Source of the DNA: PALSA-505 sp963699015
GTDB lineage: Bacteria; Actinomycetota; Actinomycetes; Streptosporangiales; Streptosporangiaceae
Length of the DNA: 64,000 bases
Direction: 5' to 3'
NCBI GenBank assembly: GCA_963699015.1
Contig: CAVOSX010000006.1
Location: 310,001 to 374,000, forward strand
The position numbers and the translations under genes are program-made. The notes beneath the pieces are model-generated. The model was given only the letters and a program-made list of their open reading frames with translations. It did no database searches and had not been told where the DNA came from. Shown in pieces: positions 42,304-51,277 of this stretch (within the stretch, counting starts at the first letter, position 1; the number at the start of each line of letters is the position of its first letter).

Positions 42304-43001
42304 CGGGTCTTCGCGCTGAGCCGGGCCGGGCGGGGCGGGCGAGCAGGCCGGATGTTCGCGAGGTCGTGGAAGCCGGCCGCGGCGGTGCCCAGGAGCAGCA
42401 CGCCGGCGGCGATGCCCGTGGTGATGGCGAGTGCGGAGCCCGACAGCGTGGCGATGAGAATAACCGGCCCGGCGGTCAGCACCCAGCCGACGACGCGGTA
42501 GCGGGGGATATCGACCAGGTGGTCGAGGTAGAGCAGCAGCGGCCCGATCGTGATGACGATGGACGGCAGCACCCAGTCGGAGCGCCCGGCGGCGATGACG
42601 ATCACGGGCAGGATGAGGGCGGCGGCCAGTTCGAGGATGGTGGCGATGGTCACCGACCGCTCGATCCGCCTGGCCTCCGTCCCGGCCGGCCGGGACGCCG
42701 TGCCGGCCGTAACCCGGATGGCGTAGCTGAACACGCCGATCACGGCGACGCCGGACACCGCGAGCAGCACATCTCCGGCGCGGCCGCCGATGGCCAGGCT
42801 CGCGCGGACCAGCCAGAAGGCGGCGAAAGCGGCCTGGATGAACCCGCCGATGCGGCGCACCCGCCTCGACCATGCCGCGGTCGGACCATGGGCGTTGATC
42901 GCCGCAGGCTCGGCTGCCACGGTGATCAGCGGAGTTGTCATGACTTTTACCGTCTCCCGTTTGGGTGGCGTGCCGTTGGCCGTCTGCGGTTGGGCGGTCA
43001 T
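42300..43001 (-). CDS. Multi-pass membrane protein of the epimerase operon
   Basis: 233 residues from ATG 43001, coupled upstream and downstream by ATGA overlaps. A 40-residue cytoplasmic start precedes about six hydrophobic segments (GGFIQAAFAAFWLVRASLAIG; VLLAVSGVAVIGVFSYAI; TIATILELAAALILPVIVIAAG; VLPSIVITIGPLLLYLDHLV; YRVVGWVLTAGPVILIATLSGSALAI; TGIAAGVLLLGTAAAGFHDL). No transporter motif is recognised; the DUF4386- or DoxX-like families are comparable in shape only. The very tight linkage to the epimerase and cupin argues for one pathway. Confidence 0.72.
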   Translation of the reverse strand: MTAQPQTANGTPPKRETVKVMTTPLITVAAEPAAINAHGPTAAWSRRVRRIGGFIQAAFAAFWLVRASLAIGGRAGDVLLAVSGVAVIGVFSYAIRVTAGTASRPAGTEARRIERSVTIATILELAAALILPVIVIAAGRSDWVLPSIVITIGPLLLYLDHLVDIPRYRVVGWVLTAGPVILIATLSGSALAITTGIAAGVLLLGTAAAGFHDLANIRPARPPRPARLSAKTR

Positions 43002-43948
43002 GACGTGCCCGGCCGGGTCCGGTACCAGGCGACGGTCGCGGCAATGGCGTCGGCCAGCGGAGTGCTAGCAGCTCCGAAGGCGGACTGGTATTTGCTGGTG
43101 TCCAGGACGAACGGCTGGTCGAACTCGTAGGTCATCTCGGCCAGTTCCCGCATCATCGGGTTGACCAGCCCGAAGGCCCGCAGGGCCAGCTTGGGCACCG
43201 GCCGGATGCCGACCGGGTGCCCGGCCTCGCTGGCGACCAGGTCGAGCAGCGCCCGGGTGGTAACGGTCTGCGGGCCGGGCAGGTGCCACACGTGGCCGGC
43301 CGCGCGGGCGTCGGTGCCGAGGATGGCCAGGCCCGCGGCGATGTCGGGAACGTAGCTGTAGGTGTGCGGCAGGCCGGGGTTGCCGATGAAGTCGGCCCGT
43401 CGGCCGGCCAGGGCATTGCCGAAGACCCGCTCGCCCAGCACCGACCCTTGCGTGACGCCAGGGCCGAAGAAGTCCGACGCCCGCCCTATCGCCAGCCGGA
43501 CCCGGCCGGCCTCGGCGGCGGCCAGCAACTCGGCGGTCATCGCCGCCCGGGTCCGGCCCTTGACGGTCGTCGCGGCCAGGGGCAGATCCTCGGTCATCGG
43601 CATGCCTGCGGCCGGGCCGTAGCCGTACAGGTTCTCCAGCACCACCAGCAGCGCACCGGTGCGTTCGGCAGCTGCCAGCACGCCCCGCTGCAGCGGCGGG
43701 AAAAGCTCCGGCCACTGCGTATACGGGGCATTGACGCACTGGTACACCACCGAGGCCCCCTTGGCCGCGTCGGCGGCCGCCTCGGGGTCAGTGACATCCG
43801 CGGCCCGCCAGTCGACCCCTCCGGCCAGCGCGGGCGGCCGGTGCCGGGACACCGCCCGGACCGCCATACCCAGCCCGGCCAGGTGAGCGGCAAGGGCACT
43901 TCCGACCTGTCCGGTCCCGAACACCACATGCAGCCGGGCCTCACCCAT
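42998..43948 (-). CDS. NAD-dependent epimerase/dehydratase-like protein, first gene of a three-gene operon
   Basis: 316 residues from ATG 43948, with AGAGGAC eight bases before. The Rossmann start is VVFGTGQVGSALAAHLAGLGMAVRAVSR, then NAPYTQWPELFPPLQRGVLAAAERTGALLVVLENLYGYGP. The extended SDR (atypical) layout lacks the usual YxxxK in an obvious place (ENLYGYG holds the tyrosine). It may reduce or isomerise a sugar- or quinone-type substrate. Two further genes follow by 4-bp overlaps, and the promoter carries the repressor site of the divergent wHTH regulator. Confidence 0.85.
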   Translation of the reverse strand: MGEARLHVVFGTGQVGSALAAHLAGLGMAVRAVSRHRPPALAGGVDWRAADVTDPEAAADAAKGASVVYQCVNAPYTQWPELFPPLQRGVLAAAERTGALLVVLENLYGYGPAAGMPMTEDLPLAATTVKGRTRAAMTAELLAAAEAGRVRLAIGRASDFFGPGVTQGSVLGERVFGNALAGRRADFIGNPGLPHTYSYVPDIAAGLAILGTDARAAGHVWHLPGPQTVTTRALLDLVASEAGHPVGIRPVPKLALRAFGLVNPMMRELAEMTYEFDQPFVLDTSKYQSAFGAASTPLADAIAATVAWYRTRPGTS

Positions 43949-44040
43949 GACCAAGTCCTCTCGCTGGCCCTCAAGCAACCCGGCAGTCAGCGACAGCCCA
44001 GCCTCGACGGCTGTCATTGACGCTACGTTAGTTCCATCAA

Positions 44041-44209
44041 ACTAGTAATACATTTCTGGAAACTTTAGGCAATTATGACTCGGCCGGAGCGGGGCCGCCT
44101 CGCCAGCTACGCCGGGCCCTCGTTCGCATCGCCGACGGCCCTGACACCTGACCTCGGCGCTTCTGCTCAAAATCCCACCGCAAAACCGAAACTAGTAATA
44201 AATTGCTAG
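44041..44209. promoter_or_regulatory. Two CTAGTAATA(C/A)ATT boxes, operators for the wHTH regulator
   Basis: actagtaatacatttctgg at 44041-44059 and actagtaataaattgctag at 44191-44209 are the same 19-bp box, 150 bp apart. In the second copy CTAG-N10-CTAG forms inverted ends. One copy lies about 95 bp in front of the epimerase start, the other about 25 bp in front of the regulator start, so each divergent promoter has its own. They stand out as AT-rich in GC-rich DNA. Confidence 0.75.
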
Positions 44210-44232
44210 AAAGATTCTGGTAACCTGCAGGC

Positions 44233-44541
44233 GTGACCAACTGGGGCTTCCTGACCACCCACGCCCGGGTGCTGCTGTGCATCGCGCATGACCCGGGAGT
44301 ACGGCTGCGCGACATCGCGGCCAGGCTGGGCATCACCGAGCGCAGCGCCTACGGCATCGTCACCGACCTGGCCGAGGCCGGCTATGTGGTAAAGCAGAAA
44401 GAAGGGCGCCGTAACCGCTACCAGATCCAGGCGCACCTGCCGATGCCCGACCCCGCCGGCCGGGAACGCACCATCGGTGAAGTCCTGGCCCTGCTCGCGG
44501 GCCAAGACCAGCCCGGCACGGGGCAGTCCCTTCCGAGCTGA
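44233..44541 (+). CDS. Winged-helix (MarR/ArsR-like) regulator of the divergent operon
   Basis: 102 residues from GTG 44233. The wHTH fills most of it: HARVLLCIAHDPGVRLRDIAARLGITERSAYGIVTDLAEAGYVVKQKEGRRNRYQIQAHL. The remaining 35 residues form a short dimerisation or linker segment. The shared promoter with the epimerase gene carries two copies of the AT-rich box. Autorepression and operon repression are the natural reading. Confidence 0.85.
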   Translation: MTNWGFLTTHARVLLCIAHDPGVRLRDIAARLGITERSAYGIVTDLAEAGYVVKQKEGRRNRYQIQAHLPMPDPAGRERTIGEVLALLAGQDQPGTGQSLPS

Positions 44542-44546
44542 ACCGG

Positions 44547-44568
44547 CAGCGGCCCTGCCCGGCCGCTG
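44547..44568. terminator. Hairpin between the regulator and the sulfotransferase-like gene
   Basis: Stem CAGCGGCC (44547-44554) with GGCCGCTG (44561-44568) and loop ctgccc, 5 bp after the regulator stop and 12 bp before the end of the convergent gene. Shared terminator, no U-run. Confidence 0.7.
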
Positions 44569-44580
44569 ACCACTGCGCAG

Positions 44581-46533
44581 CTATGCACCAGGAATTTCCG
44601 GCGGCTGGCTCGGGACGGCGTGCCGGCGTAGTACCAGCCCCGCGCTAGGGGCGTCGCCGGCCGGTACCGCCGGTGAGGTGGCCAGCGCATTGCCCGACCC
44701 GTCCGTGGCCTGGGCCGCTACCAGGGGTGCCACCGTTTGCACGGTGATCTTGGTCTCGAACCCGGTCTTGCGCTGGGGCTGGCCCACCGGGGCCAGGGAC
44801 GAGGGGCTGGACCCGGCCAGGATCTGCCACGACGCCACCTGGGTGTCGCCGTTCCAGCTCACATAGACCGTCACCGCGTTCCCCGCGCCCTTGCGTGCGG
44901 CCACCGCGGGCGGGTAGTCCGGGATACCCGTCCAGGGTGCGCGGAAGGCCCGGTAGGTACGCCCCGAAAAGCTCATGTCGAAGTTGGGCTCGCTGGCAGC
45001 GTTGAACTCAGTGATCTCTTTCCGGCCGCCCCAGCTGACCAGGGCATCCCCGTGAGGGAGGGTCTGGTTACTGCCCCAGAGCGCGGCGTGCAGCGGAGGA
45101 TTGTGGCTGAGGTCGCGGGTGATGGTGGCGGTGTGGGTTTTGGTATTGAGGCTCAGTGTCAGCGCCCGGGAAGCGTGGTTGGGGCAGGTGGAGGGGCCAT
45201 TGCCGCCGTCGTCGAAGAGCGTGATCACGTCCGCCTGCGGCTGGCGCGCGTGGTGCTGGTAGCAGAACCACTGCTGCCCTGAGGGTGCCAGGGTGAAGCT
45301 GGAGTGCTTCCCGCCGAGCTCCCACATGACCGCCCCGGTGGCGCGGTTGACCTTGTACACGGCCGAGACCCTGCGGCCCGAGATCAGCAGGTTCCCGTCC
45401 GAGGTCAGCGCGATGGAGTTGCCGTGGAAGTAGTCGAAGGGAGCCCCGCTGGCGGGCACGCGGTAGTCGGAGTCGGTGACCGGCACGTGATCCAGGGAGT
45501 TCCAGGAGAAGAGCACGTTGCCGGTGCTCACGTCGATCTCCTGGACCACGTAATCCCAGACGACCTGGTCGGCCGTCCCCCCGTAGGCCGTCAGGTTCAT
45601 CGTCACCGGCACGTAGCAGCCGATGAGCGCCGTGTCCTGGGGGGTGATGGTGAGCTCGTGCTGGTTGGCCTGGTCGCCGTTGCCACCCTGGATGTAGGCC
45701 ACGATCTGGTAGTGCTGGTTCATCAGGACGTACTCGCCGTTGCCGGCAGCCCCGCCGGCGCCCTGGAAGAAGGCCAGCATGGGCTGCCCTTCGTAGGTCA
45801 CGGGCTCCAGGTTGTCCACATCGTGGGTGTCCACCGGGTCATACCAGATGATGTTGCCCCGGTTGTCGAAGATGGCGGCCCCGTCGCCCCGCCCCCCCGT
45901 GCCCAAAGGCGTGACGAACAGGTAGCCGGAGGCTGTCCCGGTCGCGGCTAGGTTGACGCAGGCTCCCGGCGGGGTCAGGCTCGGCTCGCTGCGGAACGAG
46001 GGCAGTACTGGCCTGCAGGTGGCGGCCGCCTGAGGTGAGCCGGGGGAGGAGGCCGGCCCGGACCGGGTGGCTGGGGCGCGGACCGTGGCCCTTGTCCCAG
46101 CGGCACTGTCCGGCGGCAGGATCTCGGAGGCGTGCGGCGCGATGCGGGCCACGGTGAAGGAGAAACTGTCCCCTGCCGCGCCGCTGATCGCCACCGCGGT
46201 GCGCACGATGACCCGCTCCCCGGGGAGGAAGGCGGCCCGGGGCTTCCAGATGGTGTACCCGTCCGGGTCGGCCACCAGGCTGCCGGGATGAGCGCCGCTG
46301 CGGGAACCGGCGACGCGTACCGTGCCCAGCGCCGCTGGGGTAATGCCCCGGAAGCTGATCGTGGTCTGGGGCGTGGCGAACCGGTCTCCCGGTGAGGGCG
46401 AGACAGCGACCGTCTTGGCCTGCGAGGTTGCAGCTCGCGGCAATCCGTTGGCTAATGCCGTGGGCGAGGCCAGCCCCGCCACCACGACCACTGCCGCAGC
46501 CGCAGCCGGTGCCCCAGCATGAGTCACTCGCAC
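44581..46533 (-). CDS. Secreted arylsulfotransferase (ASST)-type beta-propeller
   Basis: 650 residues from GTG 46533, after GGGAGAGGG. Signal peptide about 1-30, then a Pro/Ala/Ser-rich Ig-like linker (TPQTTISFRGITPAALGTVRVAGSRSGAHPG). From residue 190 the ASST domain reads PGACVNLAATGTASGYLFVTPLGTG, NIIWYDP, PMLAFFQGAGG, YVLMNQHYQIV, QHELTITPQDTALIGCYVP, FHGNSIALTSDGNLLISGR and YQHHARQPQ. The catalytic His region (HGNSI) and the Arg/His patch (QHHAR) are in place. ASST enzymes transfer sulphate between phenols without PAPS. The enzyme is exported. Confidence 0.85.
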   Translation of the reverse strand: MRVTHAGAPAAAAAVVVVAGLASPTALANGLPRAATSQAKTVAVSPSPGDRFATPQTTISFRGITPAALGTVRVAGSRSGAHPGSLVADPDGYTIWKPRAAFLPGERVIVRTAVAISGAAGDSFSFTVARIAPHASEILPPDSAAGTRATVRAPATRSGPASSPGSPQAAATCRPVLPSFRSEPSLTPPGACVNLAATGTASGYLFVTPLGTGGRGDGAAIFDNRGNIIWYDPVDTHDVDNLEPVTYEGQPMLAFFQGAGGAAGNGEYVLMNQHYQIVAYIQGGNGDQANQHELTITPQDTALIGCYVPVTMNLTAYGGTADQVVWDYVVQEIDVSTGNVLFSWNSLDHVPVTDSDYRVPASGAPFDYFHGNSIALTSDGNLLISGRRVSAVYKVNRATGAVMWELGGKHSSFTLAPSGQQWFCYQHHARQPQADVITLFDDGGNGPSTCPNHASRALTLSLNTKTHTATITRDLSHNPPLHAALWGSNQTLPHGDALVSWGGRKEITEFNAASEPNFDMSFSGRTYRAFRAPWTGIPDYPPAVAARKGAGNAVTVYVSWNGDTQVASWQILAGSSPSSLAPVGQPQRKTGFETKITVQTVAPLVAAQATDGSGNALATSPAVPAGDAPSAGLVLRRHAVPSQPPEIPGA

Positions 46534-46692
46534 AGCAGGACCCTCTCCCAGCCGCACGTTAAGAACGCACTGTAACCCGTCAAGGACGCACTGTACGCCC
46601 GGTCGCTCTCGACAGGAAGCCTCGTAATCACGGAGCCGGACCCGGCCACGGCGCCGGCGGAATGCCGCGGCAGAACGGCTGGTTGGCCCGGC

Positions 46693-47097
46693 ATGAGCGT
46701 CTTCAGCGAAAAAGAGCGTGACTACCTAGCCGGGCAGCGCCTGGGGCGGATTGCAACCGTCGGGCTGGACGGGCAGCCGCACGTGGTCCCGACGTCGTTC
46801 CGCTACAACCCCGAGCAGGACGCGATCGACGTGGGCGGGTTGCGGATGAGCCAGACCAAGAAGCTGCGCGATGTGCAGCGCACCGGCCTGGCGAGCATCG
46901 TGATCGACGATGTGCTCCCGCCGTGGCAGCCACGCATGATCGAGATCCGGGGAACCGCGGCCGTGCTGCCGGAAGGCGGCAAAGCCCTGAACGAGCGGTT
47001 CGAGGACACCATCGTCCGCATCAAGCCCGCGCGCGTCATCTCGTTCGGGATCGACTCCGGCGAATCGGTTAACGCGCGGTCGGTCAGCGCGACCTAG
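46693..47097 (+). CDS. PPOX-class F420-dependent oxidoreductase
   Basis: 134 residues from ATG 46693. The split-barrel flavin-reductase fold reads SVFSEKERDYLAGQRLGRIATVGLDGQPHVVPTSFRYNPEQDAIDVGGLRMSQTKKLRDVQRTGLASIVIDDVLPPWQPRMIEIRGTA, very like the F420-binding group TIGR04023. Loops for the deazaflavin tail (K-K-L-R) are kept. It should carry out a two-electron reduction. It ends in TAG directly followed by the GTG of the next gene, so the two are coupled. Confidence 0.9.
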   Translation: MSVFSEKERDYLAGQRLGRIATVGLDGQPHVVPTSFRYNPEQDAIDVGGLRMSQTKKLRDVQRTGLASIVIDDVLPPWQPRMIEIRGTAAVLPEGGKALNERFEDTIVRIKPARVISFGIDSGESVNARSVSAT

Positions 47098-47526
47098 GTG
47101 AGCATGGCCCCGCGGTCGCGCCGGGCGCGCGTCGGGGATGTCCACGACCTGGCCGCGAGCATGCCTCACGTCACGGTCCTCCACGGCCCGCAGGGCAATC
47201 CGGTTTACCAGGTGGGCGGCCGGTCCTTTGTGTTCTTCCGCACCGCCCGGCCCGACGCCGCCGATCCGCGCACCGGCCAGCGTTACGCCGACGTGATCAT
47301 GTTCTGGGTGCCGTCGGAGTCCGACAAGCATGCCCTGGCCCAAGACGAGAATTCGCCCTTCTTCACCACGCCGCACTTCGACGGCCACCCGTCGGTACTG
47401 GTGCGGGCCAGCCGGGTCAGCGAGCTCACGCTGCAGGAGCTGACCGAGATAGTGCAGGACGCCTGGCTCGCCCGCGCCTCGCCTGCCCGGGCGGCGGCCT
47501 GGCTCAGCGCACGCCGCGGCGGATGA
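47098..47526 (+). CDS. MmcQ/YjbR-like protein
   Basis: 142 residues from GTG 47098, zero bases after the stop of the F420 enzyme (ATG 47104 is an alternative). The YjbR fold shows GDVHDLAASMPHVTVLHGPQGNPVYQVGGRSFVFFRTARPDAADP and DENSPFFTTPHFDGHPSVLVRASRVSELTLQELTEIVQDAWLARA. The family is a DNA-binding- or ligand-binding-like double-wing fold of unknown role. Confidence 0.8.
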   Translation: MSMAPRSRRARVGDVHDLAASMPHVTVLHGPQGNPVYQVGGRSFVFFRTARPDAADPRTGQRYADVIMFWVPSESDKHALAQDENSPFFTTPHFDGHPSVLVRASRVSELTLQELTEIVQDAWLARASPARAAAWLSARRGG

Positions 47527-47674
47527 CACGGCGGCCTGCCCAGGCGAGGGCCGGAAATCAGTTCGCCGCTGCTCGCCTCGTCCGGTACGGTCGCGGGGGT
47601 GTTCTCGCTGCGGGGCCCATGAGATCCGCGTGCGGCCATCCCGGCAGGTCCCACCCTGAGAGTAGGTTTCGTTA

Positions 47675-48052
47675 ATGGCATGCCGTATCAGTGAGCTCGT
47701 GCTCGGTTGCCGCGACCCTGAGGTGCTGGCGCGGTTCTGGTGCGAGGTCCTGGACTTCGTAGTGCTCGATCGCGAGGAGGACTGCATCGAGATCGGGCCG
47801 CGCGAAGGGTTCGGCGGCCCGCAGCCGACGATCATCCTCAGTCGCAGGGACGAGCCGGAGAAGGGGAAGTCCCGGCTGCACATCGACGTCAACGCCACCG
47901 ACCGCGATCAGGACGCCGAACTCGAACGCCTTCTGAAGCTCGGGGCACGCCCGGCCGACATCGGTCAGACCGGCGAGGAGCAATGGCACGTCCTCGCCGA
48001 CCCCGAAGGCAATGAGTTCTGCCTGCTCAAGGCCCGCCTCAACCCACTCTGA
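47675..48052 (+). CDS. VOC-family (glyoxalase-like) protein
   Basis: 125 residues from ATG 47675. The reading fits one VOC beta-alpha-beta-beta-beta module pair: CRISELVLGCRDPEVLARFWCEVLDFVVLDREEDCIEIGPREGFGGPQPTIILSR, then LHIDVNATDRDQDAELERLLKLGARPADIGQTGEEQWHVLADPEGNEFCLL. His and Glu in the last strands could ligate metal. Function by family is lyase or dioxygenase-like; substrate unknown. Confidence 0.87.
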   Translation: MACRISELVLGCRDPEVLARFWCEVLDFVVLDREEDCIEIGPREGFGGPQPTIILSRRDEPEKGKSRLHIDVNATDRDQDAELERLLKLGARPADIGQTGEEQWHVLADPEGNEFCLLKARLNPL

Positions 48053-48111
48053 CGTCTCTTGTCGGTAACGAGGACCGCGACCGGCCCGCGCGCCGGACCC
48101 CGGGGCTGGCC

Positions 48112-50604
48112 CTAGCCTGCCACCATCCGGATCCGGCTGTTGCCCCGGTCGGCGATCAGCAGGTTCCCGGCGTGCACCGCCACGCCCGCCGGGCCGTTGA
48201 GCTCGGCCTTGGTGGCCGGGCCGCCGTCACCGGAGAACCCGCCCGCGCCGGTGCCGTGGGGGCCGGCGCTGGCGACGGTATAGATGTCCCCGGCGGTCAT
48301 CGGCTGCCCGTAGAAGGTACCGGTGCGTTCGGCCACCACCCGGACCCGGTTGTTGAGAGTATCGGAGATCAGCACGTTGCCGGTGGCGTCCATCGCCAGG
48401 CCCGCCGGGCGGAAGAGCCCGGCCTTGGTGGCCGGCCCGCGGTCGCCGGACAACCCCACGGTGCCATCGCCAGCGATGGTGTAGATGTCCCCGGCGGTCA
48501 TCGCCTTGCCGTAGAAGGTGCCGGCGCGTTCGGCCACCACCCGGACCCGGTCATTGTCGGAGTCGGAGATCAGCACGTTGCCGGTGGCGTCCATCGCCAC
48601 GCCCGCCGGGCTGTCGAGTTTGGCTTTGGTGGCCGGGCCGCCGTCACCGGAGAACCCGACGGCGCGGGTGCCGGCGATCGTGTAGATGTCGCCAGCGGTC
48701 ATCGCCCGGCCGTAGAACGTGCCCGACGAGGCGGCGACAACCTGGACACAGTCGCCGAAGGTATCGGCGATCAGCAGGTTCCCGGCGGCGTCCGCCGCCA
48801 CGCCCTGCGGATTGAAGACCTTGGCACCGGTGGCCGGGCCGCCGCTGCCGCAGCGCCCCTCGACGCCATCGCCGGCGACGGTGTAGATGTGCCCGGCGGT
48901 CATCGGCTGCCCGTAGAAGGTGCCGGTGGTTTCGGCCACCATCCGGACCCGGTCGTTGCCGGCATCGGCGATCAGCAGGTTCCCGCCGTGGTCCACCGCC
49001 ACGCCCGCCAGGCGGGAGAACTCGGCGCTGGTCGCCGGGCCGCCGTCACCCGAGAATCCTGGCGTGCCATCGCCGGCGACGGTGTAGACGTGCCCGGCGG
49101 TCATCGGGCGCCCGTAGAAGGTGCCGGTGCTTCCCGCCGTCACCCGGACCCGGTTGTCGCCGGCGTCGGCGATCAGCAGGTTCCCGCCGTGGTCCACCGC
49201 CACGCCCGCTGTGCCGGAGAACTCGGCGCTGGTGGCCGGCCCGCCGTCACCGGAGAACGCGGCATTGCCATTGCCGGCGATGGTGTAGATGTGCCCGGCG
49301 GTCATCGGCTGCCCGTAGAAGGTGCCGGTGGTTTCGGCCACCATCCGGACCCGGTTGTTGTCGGAGTCGGCGATCAGCAGGTTGCCGGCGGCGTCCACCC
49401 CCGCGCCTCGCGGGAAGAAGAGCTCGGCGCTGGTGGCCGGGCTGCCGTCGCCGGCGAATCCTTCGGTGCCGTCGCCGGCGACGGTGTAGATGTGCCCGGC
49501 GGTCATCGGCTGCCCGTAGAAGGTGCCGGTGGTTTCGGCCACGACCCGGATCCGCTGGTTCGCGAAGTCGGGGATCAGCAGGTTCCCGGTGTGGTCCACC
49601 GCCACCGCACCGGGCTCTGCGAGCTCGGCACTGGTGGCCGGGCCGCCGTCGCCGGCGAACCCCTCGGTGCCGTCGCCGGCGACGGTATAGATGTCCCCCG
49701 CGGTCATCGGCTGCCCGTAGAAGGTGCCCGTGGTTTCGGCCACGACCCGGATCCGCTGGTTGAAGGAATCGCCGATCAGCACGTTGCCAGCGTCGTCCAC
49801 AGCCACGCCCGTGGGCTGGTTGAGCTCTGCCTTCGTGGCCGGGCCGCCGTCACCGGCGAACCCCTCGGTGCCATTGCCCGCGATCGAGTAGATGTGCCCG
49901 GCGGTCATCGGCCGCCCGTAGAACGTGCCCGAGGATGCGGCCACCACCCGGATCCGCTGGTTGCCGATGTCGGCGATCAGAATGTTCCCGGCGGCGTCCA
50001 CCGCCACTCCAGCGGGCCCGTTGAGCTTGGCCTCGGCCGCCGGGCCGCCGTCACCGGAGAATCCCAGCCTGCCATCGCCGGCGATCGTGTAGATGTGCCC
50101 GGCGGTCATCGGCTGCCCGTAGAAGGTGCCGGTGCTTTTCGCCACCGCCCGGACCCGCTGGTGGCTCGCGTCGGCGATCAGCAGGTTCCCGGCGTGGTCC
50201 GCGGTCACGCCGCAGGTGCCCACGCTTGCCCGGGTCGCCTTGCCGCCATCGCCGAGCGGGCCGGTAGCGCCGGTCCCCACGGGGGTCCTCAGCCCGCCGG
50301 CCGCCGGGTCCACCTCCCGCACGGTCCCGCCGCTTGCGACGTACAGGCGCCCGCCGGTGAACAACACGCCGCACGGATTGTCCAGGGCAACACTGGTGGC
50401 CCTGGCCGGGCCGCCGACGCCCCCCGCCGCCGTCGAGATCACCCCTGCCGCCGTGCCGGTGCGCGGAACCGCGACATCATCTGAGTGGGCCGCCGCGGCC
50501 GCCGGGCCGCCCCCGGCCAGCGCCGCTGATACCAGCGCCGCTGACACCAGCGCCGCCGCGCCCCGCCTCAGCCCGCCAGTCCCGGTAAACCGCCCAGTCT
50601 GCAT
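48112..50604 (-). CDS. Secreted NHL-type propeller with ten long near-identical repeats
   Basis: 830 residues from ATG 50604, with GGAGG eight bases in front. A signal peptide (about 1-45) is followed by a degenerate segment and then ten repeats of about 56 residues, each of the form GTFYGxxMTAGxIYTxAGxGxxGFSGDGGPATxAxLxxPxGVAVDxxGNLLIADxxNxRVRVVAE. The DNA repeats are about 165-175 bp and strikingly similar. NHL repeats make six-bladed propellers, so ten repeats are more than one ring holds. Extracellular binding is likely; no catalytic set. The opposite strand is also open for most of this region because the repeat is GC-rich. Confidence 0.9.
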   Translation of the reverse strand: MQTGRFTGTGGLRRGAAALVSAALVSAALAGGGPAAAAAHSDDVAVPRTGTAAGVISTAAGGVGGPARATSVALDNPCGVLFTGGRLYVASGGTVREVDPAAGGLRTPVGTGATGPLGDGGKATRASVGTCGVTADHAGNLLIADASHQRVRAVAKSTGTFYGQPMTAGHIYTIAGDGRLGFSGDGGPAAEAKLNGPAGVAVDAAGNILIADIGNQRIRVVAASSGTFYGRPMTAGHIYSIAGNGTEGFAGDGGPATKAELNQPTGVAVDDAGNVLIGDSFNQRIRVVAETTGTFYGQPMTAGDIYTVAGDGTEGFAGDGGPATSAELAEPGAVAVDHTGNLLIPDFANQRIRVVAETTGTFYGQPMTAGHIYTVAGDGTEGFAGDGSPATSAELFFPRGAGVDAAGNLLIADSDNNRVRMVAETTGTFYGQPMTAGHIYTIAGNGNAAFSGDGGPATSAEFSGTAGVAVDHGGNLLIADAGDNRVRVTAGSTGTFYGRPMTAGHVYTVAGDGTPGFSGDGGPATSAEFSRLAGVAVDHGGNLLIADAGNDRVRMVAETTGTFYGQPMTAGHIYTVAGDGVEGRCGSGGPATGAKVFNPQGVAADAAGNLLIADTFGDCVQVVAASSGTFYGRAMTAGDIYTIAGTRAVGFSGDGGPATKAKLDSPAGVAMDATGNVLISDSDNDRVRVVAERAGTFYGKAMTAGDIYTIAGDGTVGLSGDRGPATKAGLFRPAGLAMDATGNVLISDTLNNRVRVVAERTGTFYGQPMTAGDIYTVASAGPHGTGAGGFSGDGGPATKAELNGPAGVAVHAGNLLIADRGNSRIRMVAG

Positions 50605-50777
50605 CAGACATGCCTCCCTGCCTCGTGGAGGCAGCGCGGGCCGCACCGACCGCAGGACGAAAGCCTCATCCACATGACGCGCGGGCACCAGTGCCGGATG
50701 ACACCGTCCGGGACTAAACCCACGGCGCAGGCAACAGGCGGCGGGGCAAGCTGCGGCTCGCGCGCGACAATGGGCCC

Positions 50778-51263
50778 ATGGCAGAACGACTGGAAGTGCA
50801 GCGGGCTGTGGCCGCCTCACCGGGCGAGATCTTCGCCGTGCTCAGCGATCCCCGGGGGCACGTGGCTATCGACAGCTCCGGGATGTTAATGGAAGCCAGC
50901 GGGGACGTTGTCGCCAAGGTGGGAGATACCTTCGTCGTGCACATGGACCGGGAAGCGCTCAACGACTATCCCCTCGGTCGTTACGATGTCACGGTCGAAA
51001 TCGTCGCGTTTGAGCCAGACCGGGAGATCGCCTGGACCGTCCGCGGCCAGCTGAACCTTGGCCACGTGTACGGCTACCGGCTGGAGCCAATCGACGAGGG
51101 CACACTCGCCACGTCCTACTACGACTGGTCGGCGGCCGAGCAGAGCTGGAAGGACGCCGCCATCTTCCCGGTGATCCCGGAAAGCGCGCTGCGGGCCACG
51201 CTTGGCATCCTGGCCCGTACCGTGGCGCCCGGCAAGCCCCGCCCCGCGGTCTCAGCCGGATGA
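50778..51263 (+). CDS. SRPBCC-family protein
   Basis: 161 residues from ATG 50778. The START-like fold reads RLEVQRAVAASPGEIFAVLSDPRGHVAIDSSG, then DVVAKVGDTFVVHMDREALNDYPLGRYDVTVEIVAFEPDREIAWTVRGQL, and a C-terminal helix. It converges on the repeat protein at 51278 with a 14-bp gap. Ligand unknown. Confidence 0.83.
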   Translation: MAERLEVQRAVAASPGEIFAVLSDPRGHVAIDSSGMLMEASGDVVAKVGDTFVVHMDREALNDYPLGRYDVTVEIVAFEPDREIAWTVRGQLNLGHVYGYRLEPIDEGTLATSYYDWSAAEQSWKDAAIFPVIPESALRATLGILARTVAPGKPRPAVSAG

Positions 51264-51277
51264 GCCACCGGCTCCGG

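Noticed and set aside
41710..43044. A 444-residue protein joining membrane gene and cupin
   Set aside because: The upstream half is Arg/His-rich, out of frame with the real membrane protein. ATGA at 42300-42303 gives a clean cupin start.
48172..50484. A 770-codon open frame on the plus strand
   Set aside because: It is antisense to the NHL-repeat gene; the GC-rich repeat keeps the opposite strand open. Its translation is Gly/His/Arg/Pro-rich without any domain.
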